A stretch of DNA of 64,000 nt from Heliocidaris tuberculata (lineage: Eukaryota; Echinodermata; Echinoidea; Camarodonta; Echinometridae): assembly GCA_025618425.1 (NCBI GenBank), contig CM046850.1, forward strand, positions 7,685,249 to 7,749,248, written 5' to 3'. How positions within the stretch are numbered: the first letter of the stretch is position 1; each line of letters opens with the position of its first letter. A program made the position numbers and the translations under genes. Below the pieces are notes generated by a model. It saw only the letters and a list, made by a program, of their open reading frames with translations. It made no database searches and had not been told where the DNA came from. Shown here piece by piece: positions 21,137-36,100 of the stretch.

Positions 21137-24100
21137 TAGGTCTCTTGATTATTTTGAATGTGTTTGTGTTAACATAAAATGTTACTTTACTTTTGCTTCA
21201 TTGATCAAATCAAATGATTGGATATTTTTATATCAACACTAATAGAAAGTTGTTTTTTTCATAACTTCAATTATTTCTTTATTCATCAAATCAAATTTGG
21301 AATTTTTTAAAGAAAGCAACACAAGATGTTCATTTCATCATCACTCCAATATAATTTTGTTACTGATCAAATGTGAACTTCAGTTCATGAAATATATAGA
21401 TTGGTATTTGACAAGGGAGATCAACTATTGACTATTGTAAAACCAGAAACGTTTGCAACATGGAACTTTCGCGAATTGTAAACAACAGCCATTTTCACAG
21501 CAAGAAACTTTAGCGATTTGCACAAATTTAGTGTTATGTCGATTATGATTCAATGATTTGGCGGCATGAAACTTTCACGAATCTGAACCACTCGCAAATT
21601 GCGAAAATTAAATGCACGTGAAAGTTTCTGGTTTTACAGCAAACATTTCTTGGAAAGAACAGAATAGTTTAATTCAAAGTCTCTTGTCAAAAAAAAAAAA
21701 AAAAAGAAAAAGGAAAGACTTTAATTACAATCAAATAGTCATATACATGTTTTTTTTTTCTTCATGCTCATGCACTAAAGAGAAGTAAATTCAACATACA
21801 TGTATAATATCAATCGGACATCATTCCTGTACCTTTGTATAACAACTGTCGGAAGTTCATAGGGAAACAAAATACATTCTGGAAGTAATACAAGTACACA
21901 GATGTTTCCCTTGTACATCGTTACCTGTTATTCATAGTTGCCAAAATAGAAAGAAATACACTTCATTGTACAAATTCTGTACATCAAGTTGCCAAGCAAC
22001 AAATAGATAACGGCAGACTTCTATTTTCTTCAAGTTTGGTGTACTTGTTGACTATCTAGCTCCTATTATCTGCCTACCAGCATTTTATGACATAGATAAT
22101 CTCTCTTATATTGGTTTATGCAGATTCCATACTAGTTACTAGCAAATAATTTAGTTTACATGTATTTCCTGCTGGTGTATGTAGTATTTCAGGCCTTCTA
22201 GTGTTGTGCAAGGCTACACCAAGATTGGAATTTAAAGGCTGGTCAGACTTGACCAATAATGATAACGAGATTTTCAATTAAAGGTACACCCTAAAATGTT
22301 GTGTTTATGTGTGCATATGCTTGTGTACATGTATGTTAATACTAGGACAGTAGGACAGGTGTAGGGTGGACCTTTAACCCTTTCAAGACAATTGACATTT
22401 TGTGGTTTGGCTCAATAACTTTTGATTCAGAGCTCTAAAAAATATACTAGATGTATGAGTAGAAAGAGTAAAAAAATTCAGCACACACTGTGTCCATTTT
22501 CGTTGCATGGTCATATTGTGTTTGATGCCAGGAATGTTAAAAAGGAGAATAAGCTTTGAAATCCTAAAACTGCCAACACATTGAGAGATTCAAAATCATT
22601 GTCTTTATCGAAATTGGCCATTTTTTCAACTTTTTGACAAAGTTTCTGACCATGTATACTGTTTTCAAAGACATTGCATTTTATTAGAACCATGCACAGT
22701 TTCATGTAATACTGTACGTACCAACACACTTGGTAAGACTCTTCATACAATTAACATACACCATATACATGTACAGAGGACAAATGATGCACATGGCTCA
22801 TCATAAAACAACATATTTCTAAAATTAACCCCTTATGTACCGTGGGTGGCAAAATCCTGCCCAAGATTTTCAGTACTGCACTAAACGTTGCGTTGGACTT
22901 AAACAGCTACATGTATTTGTTTCTTCCCCAAACAAAAAAACAGGTTCATTAATGGATGAGTTTATTTCCCATAAAGATATTTTATGCCTAAATCTAACTA
23001 TAAATTGAATAAAACAAAGAATAAAAACTTTAAATGTCATTCTTGAATGTTCGATTCTGATAACTTTCCAAAATTTGGTGGCACTGTAGGGGTTAAAGAG
23101 CGATGGATGTCACCCAAAGGCTATGGTTTGGCAAAGGAAACTATTCAGTCTAGACATTGCCATGTCAATTAAAACAGTCACCTAAAGGAAGCTCAATGAT
23201 GTCTTAATTCTTTGACTAAACCACAGTTGCAATTCTCCTCTTGTATCATGTCCTCAATATCTAATTGACTTTTTAAAAAAGGGTGTGAAGCTGCCAGTTT
23301 GGTGACTGATCTATTGATTCTATTCTCCAACGATAGCTTTATGTCAAAGTCTGCTATGGATAGTTAATAAAGCAAATATGTCTTCATATGTCTTTTACAG
23401 TATAGTTGCAAAATGCATGGTCAGGACAAAAGTTGATTTTCCTAGATTACCTGCTGAGAAAATAAACATGAATATTCACCAGTCTACCCAATCAGACATA
23501 CTGTATGCTTGAAATAAAATTGTATATTTTACATATATGAATTTGTATTTATTATTTGGTGACATGACCCTGTCCTAGGACCCTATTCTTCTTTAGAAGT
23601 AAATTGCATTCACTATCATTCATTTTTTTGTTATTAGAATGCAACAGTGCATTTATTACAAATGTACTTTGGGACCCAAGGAAAAAAAAGTTTCATCTCT
23701 TTTGCAAGAAATCTTGCCTTACAAACAGTGAAAATTATATTGTGTTATTTCTCCATATAAAATTTCACGTGTACTAGACTAACCAGTATAGCAAACCAAG
23801 GAAACCGCTACAATGCTGAACTTTCTGCTACCTACCATGCTTTCCCCGAGCAAAAAAAAAAAAAAATCCATAACAAACTAATATTTTACACATCCTCTAC
23901 CCTAGCCTACATGTAGCTGCATGTACATTTCCTTTTACTGGAATTCCAAAAGTTTGGGTATGAGTCAGAGTCCACTTTCGTTGCTACTGTTAGAACTACA
24001 TTGTTCTCCAGATATTTTTTGTCTTTGTTTTGAAGGTCCTTTGTTTACAATATCCGTAAAGTGCAAGGATGAAACTGACAAGTTGTAACCATAGTTGTTT

Positions 24101-27100
24101 TTTTAAGTACCGGTATGTTCCTATTTCAAAAATTTATTCTGAGATGAAGATTATGCTCTCTAGGTCAACATCATGCTCTTTCTGCAAAGCTTTGTTCATA
24201 AGACCAAGAAAACTGCTTGAAACTAAAGCCTCAGCAAAATGAAATGACAAAAGCGTAGTACGCATCACAAATCTTGACACAGATAAGCAGATACGGTTAG
24301 CGGCCATTTGTCGCGCACAGCTAACTTTTTTTTCCACCCCACACTTGCTATTCATCTACATGTAACAAATGTTACATGGCCTTTTAAAGATAAAGTCGAG
24401 TTCTGGTCATGCGATTGCATTGTGGAAGAAACTGTCTGGAAGCATTTGGGAAAGGTTGATCATGTCTAATTAAGGATTGGTGTACAGTACACTGAGGTTT
24501 GGAATCATCAAAATGATAAGAAATCAACCAAAACTCGCTCAAAAGCACATGCACCGCACACAGAAATGGGTATATGGGACTGTGCTCACAAAATGTGGCA
24601 TAAATGTTCGGCCCAAACACTTCAGCTCTATGTTTCATCATATTTAGAATATAAGGGCATTTGAAGAGCAATCCTTTTCAGGGGACACTTCTACTATGAT
24701 GCTCTTCCAAACTGACAGAAAAGGTATGAGAAAGCTCTTTAATCATTTTTCTCCTTTCCCAGAACTCAACCTTCGCTTTAAGCCCGGCTTAGACACGCTG
24801 CACAAAACTGCCTAGATAAAAAAAAAATGCCACAAAAGTGGGGGTGAAAGTACCTGCACACAACATACATGTAGATCCCTAAACATACTCATGCTCACTT
24901 AATTATCTGTGTGTTATAAGATACAAAAGTGTGAAGTGCACTTTGCTCAAATGTTATCCTATTTTTTTTTGGGGGGGGGGAGGGACTTTTAATTGGATCA
25001 TGTGTGACTGATGATTTACATGTAGGTGAGCAATCGTCTCAATAGAATTGTTCATCTTGCTTGTGCTGAAAAGAGGAAGACCCTTTTTTTCAATGAGTTG
25101 ATCAGAAGGACACAAGTTTGAGACAAATGAGACCCATTGTTCAACAGACACAACTTGAATTTGTCACGTACAAACTGTTGAATGATCTGCCAGAAGACAT
25201 GTGTCATCAATTAAGCAGAGTAATGAGACCAGGGTGCCGTTGCATAAAACTTGCTATTATAGTAACTTTGCTATTATAGTAACTTTTCATGGAATACTGG
25301 ATTTTGATTGGCTCTTGAGCAACGTTACCATGGTAGTTACCATTGATGGCAAAGTTACTATAATAGTAAGTCTTTATGCAATGGCACCCAGAACAATTAT
25401 CAGGAGTATGAGTGAGAATATTTATCTGGATGCATGTAAAAGCTGTTAACCCTTTCAGGACAGGAATTATTTGAGGGCTAAATTGATCACATTTTGTTCT
25501 TCGAATTGGCAACAATAATATTTTTCTTTAGCTACATGGTTCTAGTAAGGTGTGATGTCTTTGAAAACAATATACATGTACATGGTTTGGAATTTTGCTG
25601 AAAAGTTTTAATTGCAGATTTTTATGAAAAACAATGATTTTGAACCTCTCCATGTGTTGCCAATTTAAAGGGAAAGTTCACCCTGAAGAGTACTTGAGTT
25701 TAAAAAAAGCAGAAAAAATAAAGAAAAATATTGGCGAAGGTTTGATGAAAATCGGTCAAATAATAAAAGAGTTATGAGTATTTAAAGTTTTGGATTCGTG
25801 ACGTCACATGCGAGCAGCTGCCCATTGGTCATGTAATAAATATTCCATATATTCGCATTTTTTTTGACGTTCCACGATAAATTAATATTGTTTCTTTTCA
25901 GAATCTAGTATTGAATAACATTTCTGGCAATATATCAAATGCACAGACGAAAATATTCTAAATTTTCTGAGAAAACTGTATTTTATGGAATATTTATCAC
26001 ATTACATAATGGAGGAGCTGCTCGCATGTGACGTCACAAAATCAAAACTTCAAAAGTCCATAACTCCGTTATTCTTTAACGGATTTTGTCCAAACTTTCG
26101 CCAATATTTTTCTTTATTTTTTCTGCATTTTTTAAACTCAAGTGATCTTCGGGGTGAACTTCCCCTTTAAGGATTTTAAAGTTTGTTCTTGTTTTTGAAA
26201 TTCCTGGCATCACATGCAATGTGGTCATGCAACAAAAATGGACATAATGTGTGCAGAAATTTTTGCTCTTCTACTCATGCATCTGGTATATTTTTTAGTG
26301 TTCTGAATAAAAAAATTATTCAGCCAAATCACAAAATGTGGTCAATTGTCTTGAAAGGGTTAATAGAGGAAAAGATATATACACAGGGATGGCTCAGTGG
26401 TTTAGTTCTGAAAAGCTCTAAAAGGACAACAGCAAATGAATACAAGAATACATAAGAGGAAAAAAAGGGCCAAATAAATTTTTTTTTAAAGTTTCTAAAA
26501 AAAATTACCAGAGTATTATTTTGATAGGTTTGAGAGACACAACATCTTCATCTTCATGTACTATTAAAAGGGGAAGTCCACCCTGATTACAAGTTGGTTT
26601 TAAAAGGAGCAAAACAATTAAAGAAACAGATCAGTGGAGGTTTGAGTAAAATCCGATAAGAAATGATAAAGTTCTGAATTTTCAAAGTTGTAATCAATCA
26701 AACACAAAAAAATCTATTCCTTCATCAAAAACCAAGAAAATTAAAATTTATGAGATTTTCTATACTGAGCAAATGGGAGAGGAGATTGCAAGATACAAAT
26801 GTATGTCACTGAGTTTCCAATTAGTGTTTGATTGATTACAACTTCAAAATTTCCTTACTTTCTTATTTCTTATCGGATTTTGCCCAAACTATTACAGATC
26901 TGTTTCTCTCATTTTTCTTCTCTTATTCAAATCAACTTAATACCAGGGTGGACTTTCCCTTGTATTAAATAATGTATGTCCATGCATTGTAGGTTCCCTG
27001 CAAAGATTTAAAAAAAATTCTGCCTCTAGTAAACCTTTCCGAAATATTCGTTTTTTTCCTGAATGACTCAAAAACTGTTTTGATGGCCCTTTTTCCTCTC

Positions 27101-30100
27101 ATGTATACAAAATTAAATACCTGTAAAGGTTTGTTCACATATCATGCAGGAAACCGTGGCAGTTTTATTTACATGTGAATGAATGGCAAGAGGGGATAAA
27201 AAAAAAGTACACGTAGCTATGCACAACATAGGTCCTACGTGTACTAGTTTATCGATGTTAGGATAAAAAATGTGAAGTGCATTATGCTTTATAAAAACCC
27301 TCACAATTTACCAGGTTATATGTGAACGAGCCTTAAAGGGTAAGGAAGCATGATAACTTACACTCATGTAGATATCTTGCGCATAGTTGTCAGTATCCGA
27401 GTCCCAGAAACATCTGCAGCCCATCCTGCAAACAAAATGAAATGTACAATTTAATATGCAAAACAATCATTCAATTTTTCTTATGTAGGCATGATAAGTC
27501 TTATGGCAGAAGAATGCGAAAAAGAGTGATAATATTCTTTCATTTACATGACATTTTAGCCCAATAGTTCATAATCTACATGTAATATGGGAGCATATGT
27601 ACTGTACATGAGGTTTAATGAATTTGCTTTTACCACCTCTTTATATTGTTAGCCGTTTCTCATATACTGTATAAGTGGTTATTTTCGCGGTGGTTTTATT
27701 TTCGCGATTTTCGCGAGTCGGTCCTCGCGAAAATTTCCACTTCAATATATGGCTGTTTATAGTAACAAAAACATCACAAAAATCGCGAAATTAAACCCTC
27801 GCGAATTTCCCTACCTAGTCCAAAATCGCGAAAATATCTGTACGCGAAAAAAACAGCTTATACAGTAGCACCTTGCCAGTTACAATGTAACCGACCAAAG
27901 TGCTTACAGCATTGTTACCCCGGTCACTGGATTCATTTGCGATTCTCCATATTTACAGTGCACATTCTCCACTCCTCTGGGGAGCATTCCAGCCAGTCGC
28001 CCGTTTCCAAGCACGCACATGCTAATCCAACCACAATGACGGTCGCATCTGTACCGGGTACCCATTTAACACCTGGGTGGAGAGGAGCAATGTAGATAAA
28101 ATGCCTTGCTCAAGGGCATAAGTGCTGTGCCGGGGTTCGAACCCATGACCCTTGCATTCCCAGTCAAGTGATTAAACCACTCGACTACGACACCTCTACA
28201 ATGATTTCCTAATGATATGTTGTCCTACCACTGAATCAGCGCTTTGTTTTGTAACATTCCCAACAATGAAAATAATATATAGAATGGCATATTTTTCCAC
28301 TGGAATTACATGTAAATACCATAAAGTGGTGTACTGGTAGTTCATTTGAGGCAGTAATTAACAACAAAAACACTGGATAATGAAATACTCGATTTCTTGA
28401 GCTGACATAACTGTATTGACTAAAGTCTGTGAGGACTCAACTCAATATTAGTAGAATGATACATGTAGCATGACTTATTGACTTTACCAAAAAAAATTGC
28501 ACGATTGTGCAAAAAAAAATCAGTTGCACAATTGTGCAACTGAGATACACGTACTGTTCAATTGAAGTCACCAAACCAAACTTCATGAGATCTAATTACA
28601 TTGGTTATTTCAGCTGGTTTTTCTTTCTACATTTTCAGCTTGCAAATTTCCTCTTGTATGTCATGCCAAAACATCAAAAGCTATGAAGGGAATGTATTTT
28701 TTGAGGGAAACTGACCACTTCTGTGACGTCAATGCGCTAAATAATAGAGAAAGGAAATTTCACGATTGCAGGAAGTGGTGGGTCTTCAGTACTTCCAAGT
28801 TCCAACCAGTATTTGGATTAGTTACATGTAGGTACATGTACCAGGCAACTGGGGCAATGCAAGATGTCAGGTTAACGTACAATAATTGCACACAAAATAA
28901 TGATATCTTCATTCATGGAGGGGGGGGGGGGGCAAGGGGGTACATAGCCCCCCTCCCTCATCAAAATAGCAAATAACAACATGGAAAGAGAGAGAGAAAG
29001 AGAAAGAGAATGCAAGAGAGAGAGAAAGAGAGAAAGAGAGAGAGAGAGAGAAAGAGAAAGAGAAAGAGAGAAAGGGAATGGAGAAATAAAATGAATGTGA
29101 GAAAATGACATCCCCCCAAAACCCTTTCTTGCTTGCTTGTCCTAGCTGGTACATTTACATGTACCTCTCCCTTGCATATCATCAACTTGGTAAAATATGA
29201 TGCCTTCATACATGTACATCGTTTTAACAAATTTTGAATTCATTAAAAAATTTACAGAAAATTTCATACTTCTTTTTTTCAAACAAGAGCATGTACATGT
29301 AGTTTAGCCCTTCAGAAATTTATTCTGGGGTACATACATTTACAATGTACACATTAAAGAAATTGTATCGAGGACCACGAAGATTGGTGCAGCTCAAGTC
29401 TAGTGTGTGCTGTTCAGGCTTACATGTACATGTACAAGCATTACCTGCATGTAAAAGATATTTTTCGAATTTTATCATATTGTATTTTCTTGGTCTTCTA
29501 AACATTCTAAGACCTCTTGCATTCTGTTGGCTACTCAAATAGTGTACATGTACATTTTACTCTAACCCGAGCTCTAATTGCCTTTTAGGCATTTTCCCTG
29601 TGTGCACAACAGAATCTTCCAGCTTTTATTTTGGGTCCGTTGAAACAGTTTGTCATGTTCCCAGTTCAGACAAAATAATACACAAAGTTTGGTACTGTAA
29701 CTACATGTACATTTATAGGCCTACGATAGGAAATTAAATTTTGATTGATTACAAAAAAAAACATGAAATAGTGGAACTATCAGCTGGGGCTTCGATTCTT
29801 TCTCTTTCAAGAAGTAGATAAAGAAACAAGGCCAACACCCCTGCATGAGTGTTGTAAAGTTTGAGAAGTGTTCAAAACTGTGCACTTCCGTCCTGAACAA
29901 GATTCTTTATATGTTCCTTTGAATGTGAACATCCCTTTCCCTTCATACAACGTTTCCTGATATGTTTACTCTGGTGTGAATGGGCCCACGGTGAGCTTGG
30001 TATAATCGTGGTAAGACACACCTGAGGTAAACTCATGGGAAACAATCAATTATAGAAAGTGGATCAACAAACTCCCGCTGTATGTTTCATGACAATTATT

Positions 30101-33100
30101 TCTGGATGATGTACATGTACATGTATATGTGTAACATCATCTTGCACTGTACTTTTATATGAGGCTACCCTGGGTAAACAAGACATACATTGTATCATCA
30201 TCATTATTATTACTATTATTATTATTATACTATGTTCCAGGTTGTATGATTCAGAAAGAGAATCATACATGTATACAAAGGGAGAGGGAGAGAGAGAGGG
30301 GGGGGGGGGGAGAGAGAGAGGAGAGAGAGAGAGAGAGAGAGAGAAGGGGGAGGTGAGAGAGGTGGGAGAGGAGAGAGAAAAAGTGGGTGAGAGAGGGGAG
30401 GGAGGGAGAGTGAGAGAAGTGACAGAGATAGAGTGAGAAAAGGGGGAGTGAGAGAGGGGAAGGAGAGAGAGAAAGAGAGAGAGTGTGTTTGTGTGTGTGT
30501 GTGTGGGGGGGTTCTGGATAGAGATAGAGAAAGAGATGGACATAGAGATAAAAATAGAGAAACCCAGAGAGATAGGACATTGTTTATATAGATGGACAGA
30601 AACTGAGACTTGTGAATTGGTATTTAAAGTGGGTAATTCTCAATTGCTGAATCAAATAAATTTTCTCTAATAGTTCATTAAGTTCTTTCAAAACAAAATA
30701 TATTTCATTAAGTTCTTTCAAAACAAAATATATTTTCCAATTGTATACATGTACTCTGAGTTTGGCAAACTGTGCCAGTTGGTAGCAATATTGTGCATTG
30801 TGCTCTGTTGGGCAAACCCATGTGGAGGAATATGTGCCATGTTGTGTCCATGTGGCTAACCTCTTTGTTGTACAGATGGCCCTAATAAAAGAAAAGAGCA
30901 CCCTCTCTTGTCCACTTCCTTACAATAATATCACTTCACAGCTTTGTTATGACTGTAATTGATTTCTCATGGCATTTTGCTAGTCACTAGCAAATATTAG
31001 ATGCACAAATTTTCTATTTCAAAACATTTGTAGAAGCCTTGAGATGGTTGGCATAATCCCAGGTGCTGGACAGGGAGACCACAAAAATAAAACAACAAAG
31101 AAACCCTTCTTCAACCAAGGAGCTTCGAGAGCTGGAGTCACATGTAGCTCATTCCCTTTGAACCATGTTCGATGCCGCCAAGGAAAAATATGTCAGGCAT
31201 GTGCTTAACTGGATCTTCCTTGCAGATAAGGAGACAAAAAGATTCCTGCCTGGCTGCAAACTTAGAGCCATTTTCAAAGGAAAATATGCTTTTGTAATGA
31301 TAATTACCTTTCACCATCACTAGTCTGATGATATGAACAGTTCACAGTGCTTACCTTTACTGGGGACAAGCAAAAAGAAATTGTACAAAATTCCCTGATA
31401 TATGAATCAAAATTGCACGACTGGGCATGTGTGGGCACTAATCTGACATATTACATCATAATTAACTGTACTTGAACAATTGCAATTTTTATTTTCGTTT
31501 GCAGGGAGTAATCAGAAGAGTGTCAAATTGGGGATTTTAGGATTGTAAAATTTTACTTTTTTTCCACAAATTGAAACTACTATCATACAATATAGCCAAA
31601 TTTCTGGACACAATTAGGCTTTTGTATTCAATTTTATCACATGTGAAAATTTCACTTTGTTTATTCAAACAAAAAGTGAAATATTCTCGATATTTCATTT
31701 GTGACAAAAATCACTACTGAAGCTTTCCCATGAAGTTGGCGGCATCGAACATTGGACATCAAAGACTACAGCGCACCTGTAGATTCTTTTGTGCATCCTT
31801 AGAAAGGAGCGGCTGCTTGAGATAATTTGTTGCCAGTTGGAACTCCAGCTTTCGAAGCTCCTTGCTTCAACTTACACTGCATTATCAATACAAGAATTCT
31901 AATCATACCTCATGTTATCTGCATAACTTAAGAATTATATCTGATTTACTTTACACCAGTGTATAGCCTGTTTTGCCCAGTACACCTCTATATTCTAGCA
32001 CATAGTAAAATGCCAGTTGTCTCTATTCATTATGCCGTGTGAATACAAAATTGAAACGAGCATCCAAACAATATGATTCACACCTTTTCTCTCTATGTAA
32101 ACATGACAAGTGCCGACTGTTACCTAATCCCTTTGCACTCTTGGAGGGGAGCTGCCACAGCTGTTGCCTTAATTAATACAATTTGAACGGTTACATACGG
32201 TCATTGCTATCTAAATCGAAGATTTCATTATGTGGGCATGAAAGACAATGCCAATTTCTTCTGGAGGCCTTCATCTAGTATTCTTGTTGGACCACACTGC
32301 ACAAGGTAAAATATTTACATATTTTTGTTGTTCTTTATCACTTTATTCACCAGGAGCTGAATTACTAAAATGTCAAATTATTTAAAGTAAATATGTTCAA
32401 TAGACATCTAACAGGTGACAAAAGTGGCCTAAAGCAATTTATTGCCTTCCCAAAATCTTTGATAATGGAAAGCCTGGGGAAAATGTCACCTAAGCAAATA
32501 AGGGATCACGTAATAAACATGAAGTTTCTGAATGAATGTTGCTCATAATGTGAACGTAAGTGTATGGATATCTGGATTAGAAAAGCCCCCCTGATCCATT
32601 TCCAATAGAAGACTTGTCCAAGCAGTGAGTTTTGCTACATGATTACAGATGTGCCTGAAAGGTTGTGGATTTGATCCCAGCATCCTGTGGCAATGTGCCA
32701 CTCTCTACCCAGGAGTAGTAATTACATGTAGGTACCAAGCAAGAAGAGTTTCTACTGGAATGCTAGAGTGTCAGTGTAGCAACCATGCTATACACAAGGT
32801 AATATTATTGGAGAGCCAGGCATGTCATGAACATATGCCACTCTCAACCCAGGAGTAGTAATTACATGTAGGTACCAAGTAGTAAGAATTCCTACTTGAT
32901 TGCTACAGCACTGTGTTAGCAGCCATGATACAGAGGAGGTGAGTTTTTTGTTTTTGAGCGCAAGGAATGTCATGCGTGACAGACTTGTGTGTTATACAAC
33001 CACTATTATTACCCTAAATTCTTCTTCTTCTAAGTACTTCTCTTTCATGCAGAGGCGTCGATTCATTCAGTAAAGATAAAGCATTGGAGTGGCAAGCATT

Positions 33101-36100
33101 ATGAACAATGATCTGCCCCACCAATCCTTTGTCTATTTTGAACGAATCTATGCCTCTGCTTTCACGTTCTTCTTGGTGTTATTTTTTCCCCTCATTCTTC
33201 TTCCCCTCTTCTTCTTCTTCTTCTTCTCCTTCTCCTCCTCCTCCTCCTCCTCCTTCCTCCTCCTCCTCCTCCTCCTCCTCTTCCTCCTCCTCCTCCTCCT
33301 CCTCCTCCTCCTCCTCCTCCTCCTCCTTCTTCTTCTTCTTCTTCTTCTTCTTCTTTTTCTTCTTCTTCTTCTTCTTCTTCTTCTTCTTCTTCTTCTTCTT
33401 CTTCTTCTTCTTCTTCTTCTTCTTCTTCTTCTTCTTCTTCTTCTTCTTCTTCTTCTTCTTCTTCTTCTTCTTCTTCTTCTTCTTCTTCTTCTTCTTCTTC
33501 TTCTTCTTCTTCTTCTTCTTCTTCTTCTTCTTCTTCTTCTTCTTCTTCTTCTTCTAATTCTTCTAAGTTCTTCTCATCAATACTATGATTTTGATTAAAA
33601 TTATCGTTGATCTAGAAGCCTATTAGATAATGATCAGTGTTGTAGTCAAGACTTGGCATCCCGATATCTAGACCAGGCTCCTGTTTCATAAAACTTGTTA
33701 TCAATAACAACTGCCCCATTTCTATAACAAATTTGCTCTCAGTCAATCAGTTTCAAGGATTTCAGTAGCTTAGAACAATTATTGATAACAAGTTTTATGA
33801 AACAGGGCCCAGGAGGAAAACTTATGATTATGTTCATTTCATGTCTGGTCTCAGGGTCGAGACTAAGACCAAGACACCAATATTGGTCTCGGCCCCATAT
33901 TGATAATTATCATGAGATGAAAAAGGATTATTTTTTAGTTTCCACCCCTACATGCACTTACTTGACTCCTTCACCTCTCTGCTCTCCTATCACAACTTGG
34001 ATGATAAACTTGTAGCGGTCTAATTCTAGTTCTGCAAAGACAGGGTCACGATGGAAAAGAGATAACAGAAATAAAGATATTACTTTCCTCAGATCATTCA
34101 GTTTGTTTAAAAAAGCAACTACACTCTGGCCCTTTCAACCAATAAGCCAGTTCACAGTCTGCGCATGAGCAGATAAAGGTTATTGCAGACCAAATTGTGA
34201 AATACACGGAGACAAAATACTGGATATGTGCTCATGAAAGTTATCTAATCATTACTCATTTATGCACAAGCAGTGCACTCCATGATACACAGGTGGAAGT
34301 ATTCTTTGAAAGGTAAAAGGCAATTTATGTAGTACCTCCATCGCTGTTAGGAGTGATTATTTCAAAATGTGGGAAGTGGGACTTCTCCATGTTTTACTGA
34401 GATCTATGGATATTCAGGGTCATTTGGGACATGTGCTAACTGTGAACTGGTCTATTAAGATAAGATATAAATTCAGAACCTTTCAAGCACAAGGGCAGCT
34501 AATCAGGTTAGGTAGTGAGATACATCACCTGGACTGAAAATTGTGCTTCTTTGTATTAAGTCGAACAACATGATTGTAACACAAGGGTCAAATGAATTAA
34601 TACAGAGTGCTTTTTTCTTCTTATTTTTCTCATTATCAGTTTTTCCATCTCCCTTTTTCTTCTCGTTTCTTTGGCAATAATCTCAGAGATATGTCCAAGA
34701 GAAGCTGTTAAGAACTTCTCAGAATATATCCAGATACAGAATCAGATTTTTTTTTTAATGGATCCAAATTTAACATACACATGTACTGTACGCCTCCACA
34801 GGCATACATGTAGCAAAAATATGTATGAGTATACTACATAATTCTAGATTTCGATTAACAATACACATGCATTTAGTAAGTCATCAAGACAAACGGTTGA
34901 AGATAGAGAGTAAGAAAACAGAAGTGGGAAAGAGGAGGAGGATGACGACACATAGAGAGATAGAGAGAGAGAGAGGGGGGGGGGGGGAGTAATGGGAGAA
35001 CCATTAGGGCAAGTCTAAACTATTTTGTCCCATACGTCACTGACCACTGATAATTGTACAGATCGATTTGCAAACCCCCACTAGAGCTTGGATCATGCAA
35101 TTTATGTTAATGATAACATAATATATGGTAACATATGGACACCAAATATTATTATGTTATCATTAACATAAACACCTAGGACTTGCTCATTAATTCTTAC
35201 CCCTTCCTCAACATTGGCAGGAGACCCATTTTTACCTTTTAATCTCTCTTTGATCTGTTCACTGATATGCTTGCACCAGCCAGTGGTTTCTTCTGCACTG
35301 TATTGCTTGTCTGCTAGCTCCTCATTGAGTACGGTGTGGATTACAGCCTTGACTGCAGCAGGGCGAAATCTGAAGGGTGAAATAACAAAAGGAATTAAAA
35401 CCAGCAAGAAAATGATCAGTGTTCATTTAGATTACTTGGTCATGCATCATACTTAAAGTTATACCTGCAGGGGAGGGGGGAGGGGGGGGGGGGAGGGGAG
35501 AGACTTATTCTTCTTTTATGGAGTCATCAGTTTCCTGTATATCTGTCAACCTTCCACAGGAAAAAATGGAAATGCAGCATATTTTTAATGCTTTGAAACT
35601 TTTTTTTTTTCATGTTTAAGAGAAAAATCAAAGCTCATACAGGTAACATTAGTTTGAAAGCCAAAAATAGGAATAATTTATCTAAAAGAGGAATGGTTCA
35701 CTTATAGTATGTGTACAAGGTTATTTGAAATAATGGTTGGCAGGTAGATTTTTGCGTGAATCAGATTTCATGCATGAATGAAATCAGTTGAACTTGAAGA
35801 ACATCTAAGACTGAGCCTGAGGCTGAAGGAAATTCTGAAAAAACGCAATAGGGTGTATTTCATGATTTTTTTTCTAAAAGACTAAATAACAAAAATAACA
35901 ATCACAACTAATAAGTCTGACCCTTATACTATAGTCAGAACCACTGACATGCCCAAAACACCCATACTTGTGCATGCCGACTGATCGGTGCATGATGCCA
36001 CGACTGGTCTCATGTGTATGACTGAAATCAATGAATAGTCTACATCCTGCCACAGCCCATATACAAGGGCCCATGAGTGGCCACAGCCCACACCAAGACA

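Noticed and set aside
28120..28200. tRNA gene on the minus strand
   Set aside because: A- and B-box-like sequences are present, but the downstream sequence is the body of a SINE found three times here, and a complete tRNA cloverleaf was not apparent.
30064..30580. Ser/Leu/Pro-rich minus frames of 105-159 codons
   Set aside because: They read a GA-rich low-complexity tract; no domain or splice context.
33089..33598. Open frames of 149-169 codons (Leu-, Phe- or Ser-rich)
   Set aside because: They are translations of the TTC/TCC array in different frames, with no other sequence features.
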